A DNA stretch of 64,000 nt, from assembly GCF_000238915.1 (NCBI RefSeq), contig NZ_BAEG01000073.1:62001-126000 (forward strand). The letters run 5' to 3'. Below the pieces are notes generated by a model that was given only the letters and a program-made list of their open reading frames with translations, was not told the DNA's origin and searched no databases. Below are positions 24,786-33,910 of the stretch, piece by piece (the stretch's first letter is position 1; every line of letters starts with the position of its first letter). The DNA comes from Arthrobacter globiformis NBRC 12137 (GTDB lineage Bacteria; Actinomycetota; Actinomycetes; Actinomycetales; Micrococcaceae). Made by a program: the position numbers and the translations under genes.

Positions 24786-26165
24786 ATGACGCTCTCCGCA
24801 GCAACAACCGGCAATGCACGTCGCGTGCCCTGGCGGGTATCCCTCGCCAGCTTCGCCGGAACCACCATCGAGTGGTACGACTACTACATCTTCGGCCTCC
24901 TTGCGGCCACCGGCGTTTTCAGCCGGCTCTACTTCCCCGAGCAGGACCCCGCCACGGGTCTCCTGCTGGCCTTCCTCACCTACGCGGTTGGCTTCGTTGC
25001 CCGGCCCTTCGGCGGCATGTTCGCAGGCCACTACGGGGACAAGATCGGCCGCAAGCCAATGCTGGTGCTCTCACTGCTCCTGATGGGATTCGCCACCTTG
25101 GCGATGGGCCTTTTGCCCACCTACGCGCAGATCGGCGTCTGGGCTCCGATCCTCTTGACGGTTCTGCGGCTCATGCAGGGGTTCGGCGCAGGGGCTGAAT
25201 GGGCAGGTGCCGCCATCATCTCGACGGAACACGCCCCGGAAGGCCGCCGCGGATTCTTCGGCAGCTTCACGCAGATGGGTGTACCGGCAGGCATGCTGCT
25301 GGCCAACTCCTCGGTCCTGGCCGTGAAGGCCATGGTCCCGGCCGATGCCTTCGACGCCTGGGCCTGGCGCGTCCCGTTCCTCCTCAGCGTGCTGCTGATC
25401 GTCGTGGGCCTGGTGGTCCGCGCAAAGCTTGAGGACTCCGATGACTTCAAGGAGCTCGTGGCCAAGAAGCAGACTGCTCACAACCCGCTCGGGGAAGCCC
25501 TGAAGAAGGAGACCAAGGGCGTCTGGCTGGTCGTCGGCATGCGCCTCGCAGAAAACTCGGCCTTCTACCTGTACACCACCTTTTCGGTTGTCTACATCAT
25601 GCGGACGTTCGGGCCCGAACGCGCCAACCAGGGCTCCATGTCCGTTCTGATCGCCTCCGCCATCGGCGTCATCGCGGTGCCGCTCTGGGCAGCGCTGTCG
25701 GACCGGATTGGCCGGAAGCCGCTTTACCTGTTCGGCTCCATCGGCGGGCTGCTGTTCTTCCCGCTCTACTTCGTCATGACGGACACGGGCAGCGCCCTGC
25801 TGGCAACCCTGGCCATCATCATCGGCCTCGCGGTCTTCCACAACTCCATGTACGGCCCGCAGGCTGCCTTCTTCGCCGAGCTCTTCTCCACCAAGCTCCG
25901 CTACAGCGGCGCCTCCATGGGCTACCAGTTCGGCTCGGTCCTGGCCGGAGGCATCGCGCCGCTGGTCGCCGTGGCCCTGCTCAACGCAGGCAACGGCGAA
26001 CCCGGCTGGGTGATCCTGTACTTCAGCGTCATCGGCGTCATCACGGTCGCCTCGGCGATCATGGCTCCGGAAACCGTCAAGCGCGTTCGCGGCCGCCTCG
26101 AGGCGGCACAGGCGCGGGACTCCCTGGACTCCGGGGACGCAGCTGGCAAGGCCGGCGTCCGCTAG
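24786..26165 (+). CDS. MFS transporter, metabolite:H+ symporter (MHS) family
   Basis: 459 aa, 12 membrane helices. The MHS hallmarks are present: the N-terminal GTTIEWYDYYIFG (near 24-36), RPFGGMFAGHYGDKIGRKPML in the loop after helix 2, and a second DRIGRKP loop near 302. Relatives carry citrate, shikimate, proline or other acids with protons. It is the third gene of the catabolic set, 63 bases after the aldehyde dehydrogenase, and most likely imports the pathway substrate, which suggests that substrate is an organic acid. Confidence 0.9.
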   Translation: MTLSAATTGNARRVPWRVSLASFAGTTIEWYDYYIFGLLAATGVFSRLYFPEQDPATGLLLAFLTYAVGFVARPFGGMFAGHYGDKIGRKPMLVLSLLLMGFATLAMGLLPTYAQIGVWAPILLTVLRLMQGFGAGAEWAGAAIISTEHAPEGRRGFFGSFTQMGVPAGMLLANSSVLAVKAMVPADAFDAWAWRVPFLLSVLLIVVGLVVRAKLEDSDDFKELVAKKQTAHNPLGEALKKETKGVWLVVGMRLAENSAFYLYTTFSVVYIMRTFGPERANQGSMSVLIASAIGVIAVPLWAALSDRIGRKPLYLFGSIGGLLFFPLYFVMTDTGSALLATLAIIIGLAVFHNSMYGPQAAFFAELFSTKLRYSGASMGYQFGSVLAGGIAPLVAVALLNAGNGEPGWVILYFSVIGVITVASAIMAPETVKRVRGRLEAAQARDSLDSGDAAGKAGVR

Positions 26166-26193
26166 AAGCCTCCAGCACGCCAGAGTTAGAAAA

Positions 26194-26233
26194 TCCGGCG
26201 GCATCGGCAGTGTGCACTGCCGATGCCGCCGGA
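26194..26233. terminator. Bidirectional terminator
   Basis: Perfect 19-base arms (26194-26212 and 26215-26233) around a minimal loop, between the convergent MHS and SulP genes. Confidence 0.85.
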
Positions 26234-26269
26234 CTGCGTACTCCGTTCAAAGGTGGTTTGGCGTGTCCG

Positions 26270-28618
26270 TCAGGCCGGGGACAGCTCCTCGGCCCGCGGC
26301 AGCGGATCCAAGTGGCTGACGCCGGTGGGCGTGATCTGCAGGACCCGGGCTGTGGCGATGTCATAGAACAGGCCTGTCACATGGACGTCACCGCTCCGGA
26401 CGGCGTCCTGCAGGCTGGCGTGCCGTTGCAGCCGCTCGAGCTGGACGGCAACGTTGACCATGGCCAGCTGGTCCACCGCACCGTACCCGGCCTGCTCGGC
26501 CGCAATCCGGACGGGGTGGCCCGCATGGAACGACTCCAGGCTCGGCCGGCCGTGCTCCAGCCAGGACTCGACCGGGCAACGCTCCTCCTGCCCTTCCGGA
26601 CTCTGGCCTGCGGCCTTCTGGTTCGCGGCTTTCTGGTTTGCGCCAGGTCCGGCGAGCAGGGCGGTCATGGCCCCGCAGCTGGAGTGGCCGCAGACCACCA
26701 CCGACGTGACAGACAGTTCGTCGAGGGCGAACTTCAGGGATGCCTCGACCGACGGTTCGAGGCGGTCGCTCCCCACTACGTTGCCTACGTTCCGGACCGT
26801 GAACAGGTCCCCCGGGCCGCTGCTGGTGATCAGGTTGGGCACCAGCCGGGAGTCGGCGCAGGTGATGAACAGCGTGTCGGGATCCTGGAAGGTGGACAGT
26901 TCCTGGACGTGCGGACGGAGCAGGTGGGCGTGGCGGCGGTGGTAACTGTCCACGCCGCTGAGCACCGAGCGCACCGGCGCCGGGACGTGCCCGGCCGCCT
27001 CTGCGGCCAGCGGTGCGCTGTTCCGCTGCCAGCTCCGCCACGGCGCGAAACCGCCGCGCAGCGCGGAGCGCGATGATCCGCGGGCGGGAGTTCCCGCCAG
27101 GGCAGCATGCAGGGTGGCGGTGCCGGTTTCCTCGATCTCGACGCTGCCGCCGTTGTTGACGTGCCTCACGCGCCAGGCCTCCAGGGTGTCGTGGACCGGG
27201 TGGTCGAGGTAGTCGACGTCGAGCTCCACCGTGACGTGCGCCGCCGGCGGAACCGAGGCCAGCACCTTGCTCAGGCGGGGAAGCGACAGGAACGTGCAGG
27301 AACCGTCGATGACCACCCGCCAGCGGCCTTCAGCCGCACCGCCGAGGGGCTCGGCGTGGATGCTGGCGCGGACCACGCGCCATAGGACCAGCAGCACGGC
27401 CAGGGCGAGCCCGATCAGCACACCGGCGAGAAGGTTGACGAACACCACCGTGAGCAGCGTGGCGGCGTAGACGGCCAGGTCACCGGTGACACGCGCCGTC
27501 TGGAAATCGGCCACCTTCACGAGCCGGATGCCGATCATGATCAGCAGCCCGGCGAGCACGGCCTCGGGCACCAGCTGGATGACTCCCGCCAGCAGCAGCG
27601 AAAAGACGAGCACCCAGATGCCGTGCAGGATGGCGGACTTGCGGGTCCGCGCGCCGGCTTCAAGGTTGGTGGCACTGCGCACGATCACGCCGGTGACGGG
27701 AAGCCCGCCCAGCATGCCCGACGTCACGTTGGCGGCGCCCTGGCCGAGAAGCTCGCGGTTGAAATCTGTACGCTCGCCGTGGTGCATCTTGTCGACGGCG
27801 ACGGCGGACAGCAGCGACTCCACGCTGGCCACCAGGGCGATGGTGACAACGCCCACGGCGATGGCGGTCCATTCCCCCTGCGGCAGGTGCGGCAGCGAGA
27901 GGGCGTCCAGCAGCGATCCGTCGAAGGTGATCCGGTCGACGTCGGAATTGAATGGCAGCGACAGCAGCGTCGCTGCCACAACGGCAACGAGCGGGCCGGG
28001 CACCCGGCGGATTGCGGCCGGCATGTACTTCCATCCGGCGAGCAGTGCGATCACCACTGCCCCCAGGAAAGCGGCCTGCGGGTCGACGGCGGCCAGGCTG
28101 TCCGGCAGGGCCAGGATGTTGTGCAGTGCGGCTTCGCCCGCTTCGGCGCCGAGCATCACATGCAGCTGCTGCAGGACAATGATGATGCCGATGCCGGCCA
28201 GCATGGCATGCACCACCACGGGTGCGATGGCCAGTGCCACACGTCCCACCCGCGCCATCCCCAGCAGGACCTGCAGGACCCCGGCCGCCACGGTGATGGC
28301 ACAGGTGACGGGCCAGCCGAACTGTTCGATGAGACCGGCGACGATGACCGTCAGGCCCGCAGCGGGGCCGCTGACCTGGAGCGGCGCGCCGCCCAGGCTG
28401 CCGGCCACGATGCCGCCGACTGCGGCCGCGATCAGTCCGGCCATGACCGGGGCGCCCGACGCCGCGGCGATGCCGAGCGACAGCGGAACGGCAACGAGGA
28501 ACACCACGAGGGAGGCCGGCAGGTCCCAGCGAAGGCCCGCGGTCAGGCGTGCCAGCACTGGTATCCGGCTCCTGCCGGGGTGAATGGGGTCTGGATCCAT
28601 GGCGGCTGGGGAGGGCAT
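26270..28618 (-). CDS. SulP-family anion transporter fused to beta-carbonic anhydrase
   Basis: 782 aa from the ATG at 28618. I prefer this start to the GTG at 28654 because AAGGAC sits 6 bases before it. Three parts are visible: a SulP membrane domain at about 20-410 (AASGAPVMAGLIAAAVGGIV, QVSGPAAGLTVIVAG), a STAS domain at about 425-510, and a beta-carbonic anhydrase at about 560-780. The zinc ligands are in TCADSR (Cys near 587) and GHSSCG (His and Cys). The protein should pair anion, probably bicarbonate, transport with CO2/bicarbonate interconversion at the inner face of the membrane. The same fusion is known as Rv3273 of M. tuberculosis. No partner genes are nearby. Confidence 0.93.
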   Translation of the reverse strand: MPSPAAMDPDPIHPGRSRIPVLARLTAGLRWDLPASLVVFLVAVPLSLGIAAASGAPVMAGLIAAAVGGIVAGSLGGAPLQVSGPAAGLTVIVAGLIEQFGWPVTCAITVAAGVLQVLLGMARVGRVALAIAPVVVHAMLAGIGIIIVLQQLHVMLGAEAGEAALHNILALPDSLAAVDPQAAFLGAVVIALLAGWKYMPAAIRRVPGPLVAVVAATLLSLPFNSDVDRITFDGSLLDALSLPHLPQGEWTAIAVGVVTIALVASVESLLSAVAVDKMHHGERTDFNRELLGQGAANVTSGMLGGLPVTGVIVRSATNLEAGARTRKSAILHGIWVLVFSLLLAGVIQLVPEAVLAGLLIMIGIRLVKVADFQTARVTGDLAVYAATLLTVVFVNLLAGVLIGLALAVLLVLWRVVRASIHAEPLGGAAEGRWRVVIDGSCTFLSLPRLSKVLASVPPAAHVTVELDVDYLDHPVHDTLEAWRVRHVNNGGSVEIEETGTATLHAALAGTPARGSSRSALRGGFAPWRSWQRNSAPLAAEAAGHVPAPVRSVLSGVDSYHRRHAHLLRPHVQELSTFQDPDTLFITCADSRLVPNLITSSGPGDLFTVRNVGNVVGSDRLEPSVEASLKFALDELSVTSVVVCGHSSCGAMTALLAGPGANQKAANQKAAGQSPEGQEERCPVESWLEHGRPSLESFHAGHPVRIAAEQAGYGAVDQLAMVNVAVQLERLQRHASLQDAVRSGDVHVTGLFYDIATARVLQITPTGVSHLDPLPRAEELSPA

Positions 28619-28950
28619 ATAAGTCCTTAGCTCGTTCGAAGGGTCCTTATCCACGCTATTGACGCCCTGACACAGGCCGCAAGGGTACCGCCCGTGAGAA
28701 GAAACACGAGGTCAGGCCGGACATAAAGCGAAAACTAGTGCACTAATCCATTCGTTTGCATAAAGCTCTCGAAACATGGATATGAGGAGTTCCCCAGCCG
28801 CAAGGGATCTCCGTCCGTGTAGCGAAAACCGGCGGCCGTTCAAGTCACACGGCCCCCACGCACGGGTGACCATGTGTTCACCCGGGAAAAGAATTTCCGA
28901 CGGCGGGTTCCGCGGCCGCACGGACGGCCACCAGGTCGGTTGGAAGGCCG
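28619..28950. other. Intergenic region upstream of the SulP-carbonic anhydrase gene
   Basis: About 330 bases without a convincing gene. The stretch near 28720-28800 is markedly more AT-rich than the rest of the window and contains a perfect 10-base palindrome TAGTGCACTA (28736-28745). This is the likely promoter and control region of the leftward transporter gene. The 69-codon open frame on the minus strand (28712-28921) has no protein-like features. Confidence 0.5.
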
Positions 28951-29001
28951 GTTAAACAGCAGTGGATCCATCCCGGCGGGATGGATCCACTGCTGTTTAA
29001 C
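28951..29001. terminator. Long-stem terminator after the apionate-type operon
   Basis: Perfect 24-base arms (28951-28974 and 28978-29001) with a three-base loop, 19 bases past the stop of the last operon gene at 29021. There is no adjoining T-run. It is similar in design, but not in sequence, to the palindromes at 65-130 and 49704-49753. Confidence 0.8.
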
Positions 29002-29020
29002 CCGATGCTGCCAAGCGGCG

Positions 29021-29881
29021 TTAGCGCTTGACGGCGTCCAGCTTCAACATCTTGGCGATGACGCTGTCGAGTTCGGAGTCGTCGAAGATCTTCTTCCAGT
29101 CGTCCTTGATGATGGTGTCCTTGCCGTACTGGATGGCGATTTCGCAGGCCTCGGAGAATGGGTTGGAGCCGCGCAGGGCGTTGGTGAGGGCGATCTGCAC
29201 GTGGCCGAACAGCATGGCCTTCGCAGCTTCCTCGGGCACGCCGGCGGTGTGGACGGTCTCGTGCAGCGCTTCGTTGAGCAGGGTGCCGATCATGCAGGCC
29301 ACCGTCTCCACCAGGGTGGGCTCGAGGATGGCCAGCTGCTTCACGGTGACCCAGTGGACGTCGATCACGGGGGCGTAGATGACGCGGATGGTTGCCTCGG
29401 CGGCAGCCTTTGCGGCCTCCGTGGCGTCCTCGTCGATCGCGGCAACGACGTTCTGCGGTGCGCCCTCGCCACCGAAGGTGTCGGCCCACTCTTCCTTGGT
29501 GGTGCGCTCCAGGAAGACGGAGGGGTGGCAGGGGTGGGCCACGGCCTGCACAACGTCCTCGCGCTGGGCGAGCAAGCCGGCGTAGGCGGCCGCCGGGTCA
29601 AGCGTGAGCAGGATGGCGCCGGACTTCATCTGCGGGACGACGCCTTCGGACACGACGCCCAGGACGGTGTCCGGAACGGCGAGGATGACGACGTCGGCGC
29701 CCTTGACGGCTTCGTCGGTGGCGGTGATTTCACGGCCTTCGGCACGGACGCGGTCCTGGCCGGCGGGTGAGTTCTCGGAGTAGAAAACGGTGTGGCTGGA
29801 CTTCTGGAGGTTCCGGGAAACGCGCATCCCCATCTTGCCTCCGGCTCCGACAACGGCGACGGTCAACTGTTCTGCAGACAT
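29021..29881 (-). CDS. apnO: Probable D-apionate oxidoisomerase (ApnO-like)
   Basis: 286 aa. An N-terminal Rossmann fold with VAVVGAGGKMGMRV (residues 7-20) is followed by an all-helical 6-phosphogluconate-dehydrogenase-like C-terminal domain (about 150-286). ApnO of this family oxidises and rearranges D-apionate to 3-oxo-isoapionate with NAD. The name rests on the operon: the four genes before it fit the remaining steps to D-erythrose 4-phosphate. It is the last gene of the operon, one base after its neighbour. Another sugar-acid dehydrogenase of the same fold is the main alternative. Confidence 0.7.
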   Translation of the reverse strand: MSAEQLTVAVVGAGGKMGMRVSRNLQKSSHTVFYSENSPAGQDRVRAEGREITATDEAVKGADVVILAVPDTVLGVVSEGVVPQMKSGAILLTLDPAAAYAGLLAQREDVVQAVAHPCHPSVFLERTTKEEWADTFGGEGAPQNVVAAIDEDATEAAKAAAEATIRVIYAPVIDVHWVTVKQLAILEPTLVETVACMIGTLLNEALHETVHTAGVPEEAAKAMLFGHVQIALTNALRGSNPFSEACEIAIQYGKDTIIKDDWKKIFDDSELDSVIAKMLKLDAVKR

Positions 29882-29882
29882 T

Positions 29883-30698
29883 TCATTTGCTCCTTAGGAA
29901 ATCGAGGCTTTGCTTGGTCCACTGGTTTTCGAGGCGGATGGTTTCGTCCTCGGAGTCCTGCCACGGCAGCCAGTGTTCGACGATCTGGTTGATGTTTCTT
30001 TCTTTGGGCTGGAGCTTCCGGACCATGTAGTCGTAGTCCAGAAGGCCTTCGCCGAGCGGCGCGCCGGAGTATGTGAACCCGACCCACCCCTCCTTGCGGC
30101 TGAACGCAAAGTCTTTGATGTGCATGTTCAGGACATGGGGTGCGACGGCGTCAATCACTTCACGCGGCAGCTCCAGGGCCGCCACGGTGTTGGCCGGGTC
30201 GCTGCACACGCCCAGGTACAGGCTTCCGACGCGCTCCACGACCTCCAGGATCCGGGAGGTGGGGACCTGCTCATAGGTCTCCACTGCGATCCGCACCCCG
30301 GCCGCCTTGAACTCGGGCAGGACCTCGGTGAAGATCTCCACCGCCTCGTCCGCCGTCGGGGTGTGGCCCGGGGTGTTGAACATGGTCCGCAGCAGGGGTG
30401 CCCCGAGGATCTTGGCGATGTGCAGGAACTTCCGCAGGTGCTCCGGCCGGATCCCCTTGGTGCCCAGCTCGAGGCTGATCCCGAGCGAATCGGCGGTGGC
30501 CCGCACGGCCCGCAGTTCCTCCTCGCTCATGGTTTCCAGCGGCGCGTAGTCGCAGATCTGGAACAGGTCCACGCCCAGCGCCGCGGTCCGCTCCAGCGCC
30601 TCGTGGATGCTCAGCGGCTTGCTGACCCGGTCCGAAAGCTGCCAGAAGAAGGCGTAGCTGCTGAGGCCAATTTTTGAACCCGATCCAATCCGGTTCAT
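29883..30698 (-). CDS. oiaC: Sugar phosphate isomerase/epimerase-type TIM barrel, probable 3-oxo-isoapionate decarboxylase (OiaC-like)
   Basis: 271 aa, AP-endonuclease-2/xylose-isomerase-like TIM barrel. Likely metal-site positions include VAVETYEQVP (near 139), LGVCSDPANTVA (near 163) and VLNMHIKDF (near 189). Proteins of this fold include OiaC, which decarboxylates 3-oxo-isoapionate to L-erythrulose. It overlaps the upstream isomerase gene by four bases and is one base from the ApnO-like gene. The fold is certain; the reaction is inferred from the neighbours. Confidence 0.7.
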   Translation of the reverse strand: MNRIGSGSKIGLSSYAFFWQLSDRVSKPLSIHEALERTAALGVDLFQICDYAPLETMSEEELRAVRATADSLGISLELGTKGIRPEHLRKFLHIAKILGAPLLRTMFNTPGHTPTADEAVEIFTEVLPEFKAAGVRIAVETYEQVPTSRILEVVERVGSLYLGVCSDPANTVAALELPREVIDAVAPHVLNMHIKDFAFSRKEGWVGFTYSGAPLGEGLLDYDYMVRKLQPKERNINQIVEHWLPWQDSEDETIRLENQWTKQSLDFLRSK

Positions 30699-31534
30699 GC
30701 TGCCACCTCCAGGAGCCCGAGCCGCTGTGCGGCCTCATCCAGGATGTCCCGCACCGCGGACGGGTTGTGGGCGAAGCGGCCCAGGAACAGTCCGGTGACG
30801 GCGGGGCCGAGCTGGGTGATGAGGCCGGGGCCGGCACTGCCGCCGTAGATGACCCGGCTGTCTTCTTGGCCCGGGCGGCTGCGCAGGTGGGCGTCCAGTC
30901 CTGTGATTACTTCGCTGATGAACTCCGGCGACGCCGGTTCGGCCGCTCCGATGGCCCACTGCGGCTCGTACGCCACGATGGTGCGCCCGGTGCTGCCGAG
31001 GCTTCCGGCACGGTTCAGGACGCCGTCGATTTCACGGATGCAGTACTTGATGGCATCCGCCGCGGTTCCGCTGGCGGGTTCGCCTACGCACAGCACCGGC
31101 GTGAGGCCGTTGCGGTAGGCGGCCGCGGTTTTCAGCCCGATTACGTCGTCGTCCTCGCCGAAGATCCGGCGCCGCTCGGCGTGGCCCACCTCCGCGTACT
31201 TGCCGCCGGTTTCGGCCACCATCTTGCCGCTGACCTCGCCGGTAAACGCGCCCTCGTCCTCCCAGAAGATATCCTGGGCGCCGGCTGCGGCCCCGGCGGC
31301 GGAGAGAATCCGCGCGCACTCGGGCAACACCGGGTGGGCAGGCAGGGCGAACAGTTCAATGTCGCCGCTGCGGACGGCCGGGTGGGCCGAGGCAATCCCG
31401 GCAACATCCCGGCACCAGTCGAGGGTGCGCTCGTAGCCGAAGTACATCTTCAGGCTGACGCCAATGATCGCCTTCGGCTGTGTTGTGCCGGCGGCAGCCT
31501 CGGACGAGGCCGAGGGGTTAGCAGGAAGTGACAC
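30695..31534 (-). CDS. lerI: Triose-phosphate-isomerase-like enzyme, probable L-erythrulose-1-phosphate isomerase (LerI-like)
   Basis: 279 aa. The TIM active-site pattern is present: Lys in GVSLKMYFG (near 29), His in VGHAERR (near 117), Glu in [10 protein letters not shown] (near 190) and the phosphate loop YGGSAGPG (near 233). It differs from housekeeping TpiA (no NWK start), as LerI/EryH enzymes of erythritol and L-threitol catabolism do. These convert L-erythrulose 1-phosphate to D-erythrulose 4-phosphate. Its start overlaps the RpiB-like gene by 17 bases. Confidence 0.8.
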   Translation of the reverse strand: MSLPANPSASSEAAAGTTQPKAIIGVSLKMYFGYERTLDWCRDVAGIASAHPAVRSGDIELFALPAHPVLPECARILSAAGAAAGAQDIFWEDEGAFTGEVSGKMVAETGGKYAEVGHAERRRIFGEDDDVIGLKTAAAYRNGLTPVLCVGEPASGTAADAIKYCIREIDGVLNRAGSLGSTGRTIVAYEPQWAIGAAEPASPEFISEVITGLDAHLRSRPGQEDSRVIYGGSAGPGLITQLGPAVTGLFLGRFAHNPSAVRDILDEAAQRLGLLEVAA

Positions 31535-31988
31535 CTTCGTAGTCCTTAATCAGGGTGACTTTCTCGGCGGAGGCCGAGGACTCGTCAAAGGTGTAGGTCA
31601 GCCATTCCTTGGCGAGCCGGCGGGCGAGTTCCAGGCCGACGACGCGCTGGCCGAAGGTGAGGACCTGGGCGTTGTTGGACAGGATGGAGCGCTCAACGGA
31701 GAAGGAGTCGTGCGCGGTGACGGCGCGGATACCGGGGACCTTGTTCGCGGCGATCGCGACGCCCAGGCCCGTGCCGCAGACCAGCAGGGCACGGTCTGCC
31801 TTGCCGGCGGCGATGAGTTCGGCGGCGGCGATGGCCACGGACGGGTACGGGGTGTGGCTGGTGGCGTCCACTCCGACGTCGGTCACGGACTCGACCAGGT
31901 CACTGGCTTCCAGGTCCGCCTTCAGGGCTTCCTTGTACTCGAATCCGGCGTCGTCGGAACCGACGACCAGGCGCAGTTTGGCGCTCAT
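31518..31988 (-). CDS. derI: RpiB-type isomerase, probable D-erythrulose-4-phosphate isomerase (DerI-like)
   Basis: 156 aa, the usual RpiB/LacAB length. The N-terminal [15 protein letters not shown] and the catalytic-cysteine motif [22 protein letters not shown] (Cys near 71) are clear, and [21 protein letters not shown] completes the phosphate site. DerI/EryI members turn D-erythrulose 4-phosphate into D-erythrose 4-phosphate, which enters the pentose phosphate pathway. It overlaps the kinase gene by four bases. Confidence 0.85.
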   Translation of the reverse strand: MSAKLRLVVGSDDAGFEYKEALKADLEASDLVESVTDVGVDATSHTPYPSVAIAAAELIAAGKADRALLVCGTGLGVAIAANKVPGIRAVTAHDSFSVERSILSNNAQVLTFGQRVVGLELARRLAKEWLTYTFDESSASAEKVTLIKDYEGVTSC

Positions 31989-33739
31989 GCGTTCTCCTTA
32001 GTGGTGGTTGCTGCAGCTTTCGCCTCGGCGAAGGTGTTGTGGATGGCGCGGACGATCAGCGCCATGGACACGGCGCCGGCGTCCGGGGTGCCCAGGCTTT
32101 TCTCCGCGTGCGGGCGCGCCCTGCCCATGAGGGGCAGCAGGTTGGCGGTTTCCTCGGCGGCCTGCTGGGCCACGGTGGCTGCCGCGCCCCATGCGTCGGT
32201 GAGGGACTGCCCGGAGCCGACGGCGGCGGACAGGGCGTCGCGGAACGGAACCAGCACGTCCACGAGGGTCTTGTCGCCCACTTTGGCCTTGCCAAAGCCC
32301 ATGATCGCGGCGGCGGCGCCGGCGACTCCGGTGGCGACAGCGCCGGCGTCGGGCGTGGTGCTGTCCCCGACCGCGTCCCCGACGGCCCGCAGGGCCATGC
32401 CCCAGAGCGCACCGGAGGTGCCGCCGGCCCGGTCGGCCCAGGCGTCGGCGGCCAGGTGCAGGGTGGTGGCCGCACCGGCACCGCGTTCGACGGCGCCCGT
32501 TGCGGCCTCGACCGCTGCCCGGACACCGCGCTCCATGCCGATGCCGTGGTCGCCGTCGCCGGCGATCGCGTCGATGCGGCCCAGTTCCTCGACGTTCGCG
32601 TCGATGACGTCCTTGGCGGCGCCGAGGGCGGCCAGCACGCGGACGGCAGCTGCACGCGACTCGTCCGTGGCGTCCGGGATGGCCGCCACCGGGTCGGCGA
32701 GATCGGCGTCGCCGGCTTCCAGGGCTGCCGCGGTGACTGCACCGCGGCGGAACGCCGGGGCGTCCGCGGGTGCGTTCCAAAGGGTTTCGAGTTCCTCGTC
32801 CAGCCAGAACAGGGTCAGCGAGGTGCCGGCCATGTCGAAGCTTGTGACCAGCTCGCCGACCTGCGGGTCAACGGCTTCCAGTCCCGCCTCGGCCAGGAGC
32901 TGGGCGACGCGGCGGTAGACCACGAACAGTTCCTCGTACTTGACGCTGCCCAGGCCGTTGAGGATCGGGACCACGCGTGCCCCCCGGGCCTGCAGGCCCT
33001 CCGGAACCTCGGTAAGCAGCTTGCCCACGAGCAGTTCGGCGAGCTCATCCGCCGTCGGGATGCCTGTTTCATCGATGCCGGGCTCGCCATGGATGCCCAT
33101 GCCCACGGCCATCCGCCCCTCGGGGACGGTGAACAGCGGGTTCTCGGCCCCGGGAAGGGTGCAGCCGGTGAATGCGACGCCGAAGGAGCGGGTGCGGTCG
33201 TTGGCGCGTTCGGCGATTTCGACGGTGCGGTCCATGGAGTAGCCGGCCTCGGCTGCGGCGGCCGCGACCTTGAAGACGGTCAGGTCCCCCGCGATGCCGC
33301 GCCGCTTGGCGCGCTCCTCCAGCGGAGCGGAAGAGACGTCGTCGGTAACGGCGATGCTGCGGCAATCGATGCCCTCACGGCGCAGGCGTTCCTGGGCCTG
33401 GGTGAAGTGCAGGACGTCGCCGGCGTAGTTGCCGTAGCCCAGCAGGACGCCGGCGCCGTTGTTGGCGGCCTTGGCCACACTGTAGACCTGCTGCGCCGAA
33501 GGGGACGCAAAAAGGTTGCCCATCGCGGCGCCGTGGGCCAGGCCCTGGCCCACCAGGCCGGCGAACGCCGGGTAGTGCCCGGAGCCGCCGCCGATCACCA
33601 GTGCCACGGTGTCCGGGGTGCTCTTCGTGCTGCGGGCCACGCCACCGGAAACACGCCGCACCCACCGGCCGTGCGAGGCAACAAAGCCCTCGATCATCTC
33701 ATCAGCAAACGCTGCGGGTTCATTGAACAGGCGGGTCAT
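31985..33739 (-). CDS. lerK: Fused DhaK-DhaL kinase, probable L-erythrulose 1-kinase (LerK-like)
   Basis: 584 aa, ATP-dependent dihydroxyacetone-kinase family. The N-terminal DhaK domain (about 1-330) has [14 protein letters not shown], and the substrate-binding histidine is in MGIHGEPG (near 221). The C-terminal DhaL domain (about 370-575) has the Mg-binding aspartates in [12 protein letters not shown] (near 396). Such fused kinases act on dihydroxyacetone or erythrulose. Its place in an operon with TIM-like and RpiB-like isomerases points to L-erythrulose. A GGAG site precedes the ATG. Confidence 0.85.
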   Translation of the reverse strand: MTRLFNEPAAFADEMIEGFVASHGRWVRRVSGGVARSTKSTPDTVALVIGGGSGHYPAFAGLVGQGLAHGAAMGNLFASPSAQQVYSVAKAANNGAGVLLGYGNYAGDVLHFTQAQERLRREGIDCRSIAVTDDVSSAPLEERAKRRGIAGDLTVFKVAAAAAEAGYSMDRTVEIAERANDRTRSFGVAFTGCTLPGAENPLFTVPEGRMAVGMGIHGEPGIDETGIPTADELAELLVGKLLTEVPEGLQARGARVVPILNGLGSVKYEELFVVYRRVAQLLAEAGLEAVDPQVGELVTSFDMAGTSLTLFWLDEELETLWNAPADAPAFRRGAVTAAALEAGDADLADPVAAIPDATDESRAAAVRVLAALGAAKDVIDANVEELGRIDAIAGDGDHGIGMERGVRAAVEAATGAVERGAGAATTLHLAADAWADRAGGTSGALWGMALRAVGDAVGDSTTPDAGAVATGVAGAAAAIMGFGKAKVGDKTLVDVLVPFRDALSAAVGSGQSLTDAWGAAATVAQQAAEETANLLPLMGRARPHAEKSLGTPDAGAVSMALIVRAIHNTFAEAKAAATTTKENA

Positions 33740-33858
33740 TGCGGTTTCTCCTGAAGTGGCTGTGGGCCGGTGATTGAGCTTGGGGCCCCGCCTGCCGGGT
33801 TCCCTGACCGAGCTTGCGAGGTTAGGGGGCGGTTGGGGAGCGAAAATCGGTTTGGGGT

Positions 33859-33889
33859 GGTTGCGCCCTCCTTGGCAGAGGGCGCAACC
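33859..33889. other. Intercistronic hairpin between importer and kinase genes
   Basis: Perfect 12-base arms (33859-33870 and 33878-33889) with a seven-base loop, 22 bases after the stop of the transporter gene. It may partly terminate or protect the transcript, so that transporter and enzymes are made in different amounts. Confidence 0.65.
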
Positions 33890-33910
33890 GGCTTTTGGTG
33901 CCGCTGGGTC

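Noticed and set aside
28712..28921. 69-codon frame upstream of the SulP gene
   Set aside because: No ribosome binding site, no recognisable features, and it lies in an AT-richer control region.
28951..29001. Palindrome considered as a miniature mobile element
   Set aside because: No target duplication or second copy in the window; its place behind a stop codon fits a terminator.
32039..33754. 571-codon frame opposite the DhaKL kinase
   Set aside because: Low-complexity Gly/Ala/Val shadow; the opposite strand has full kinase motifs and overlaps with operon partners.
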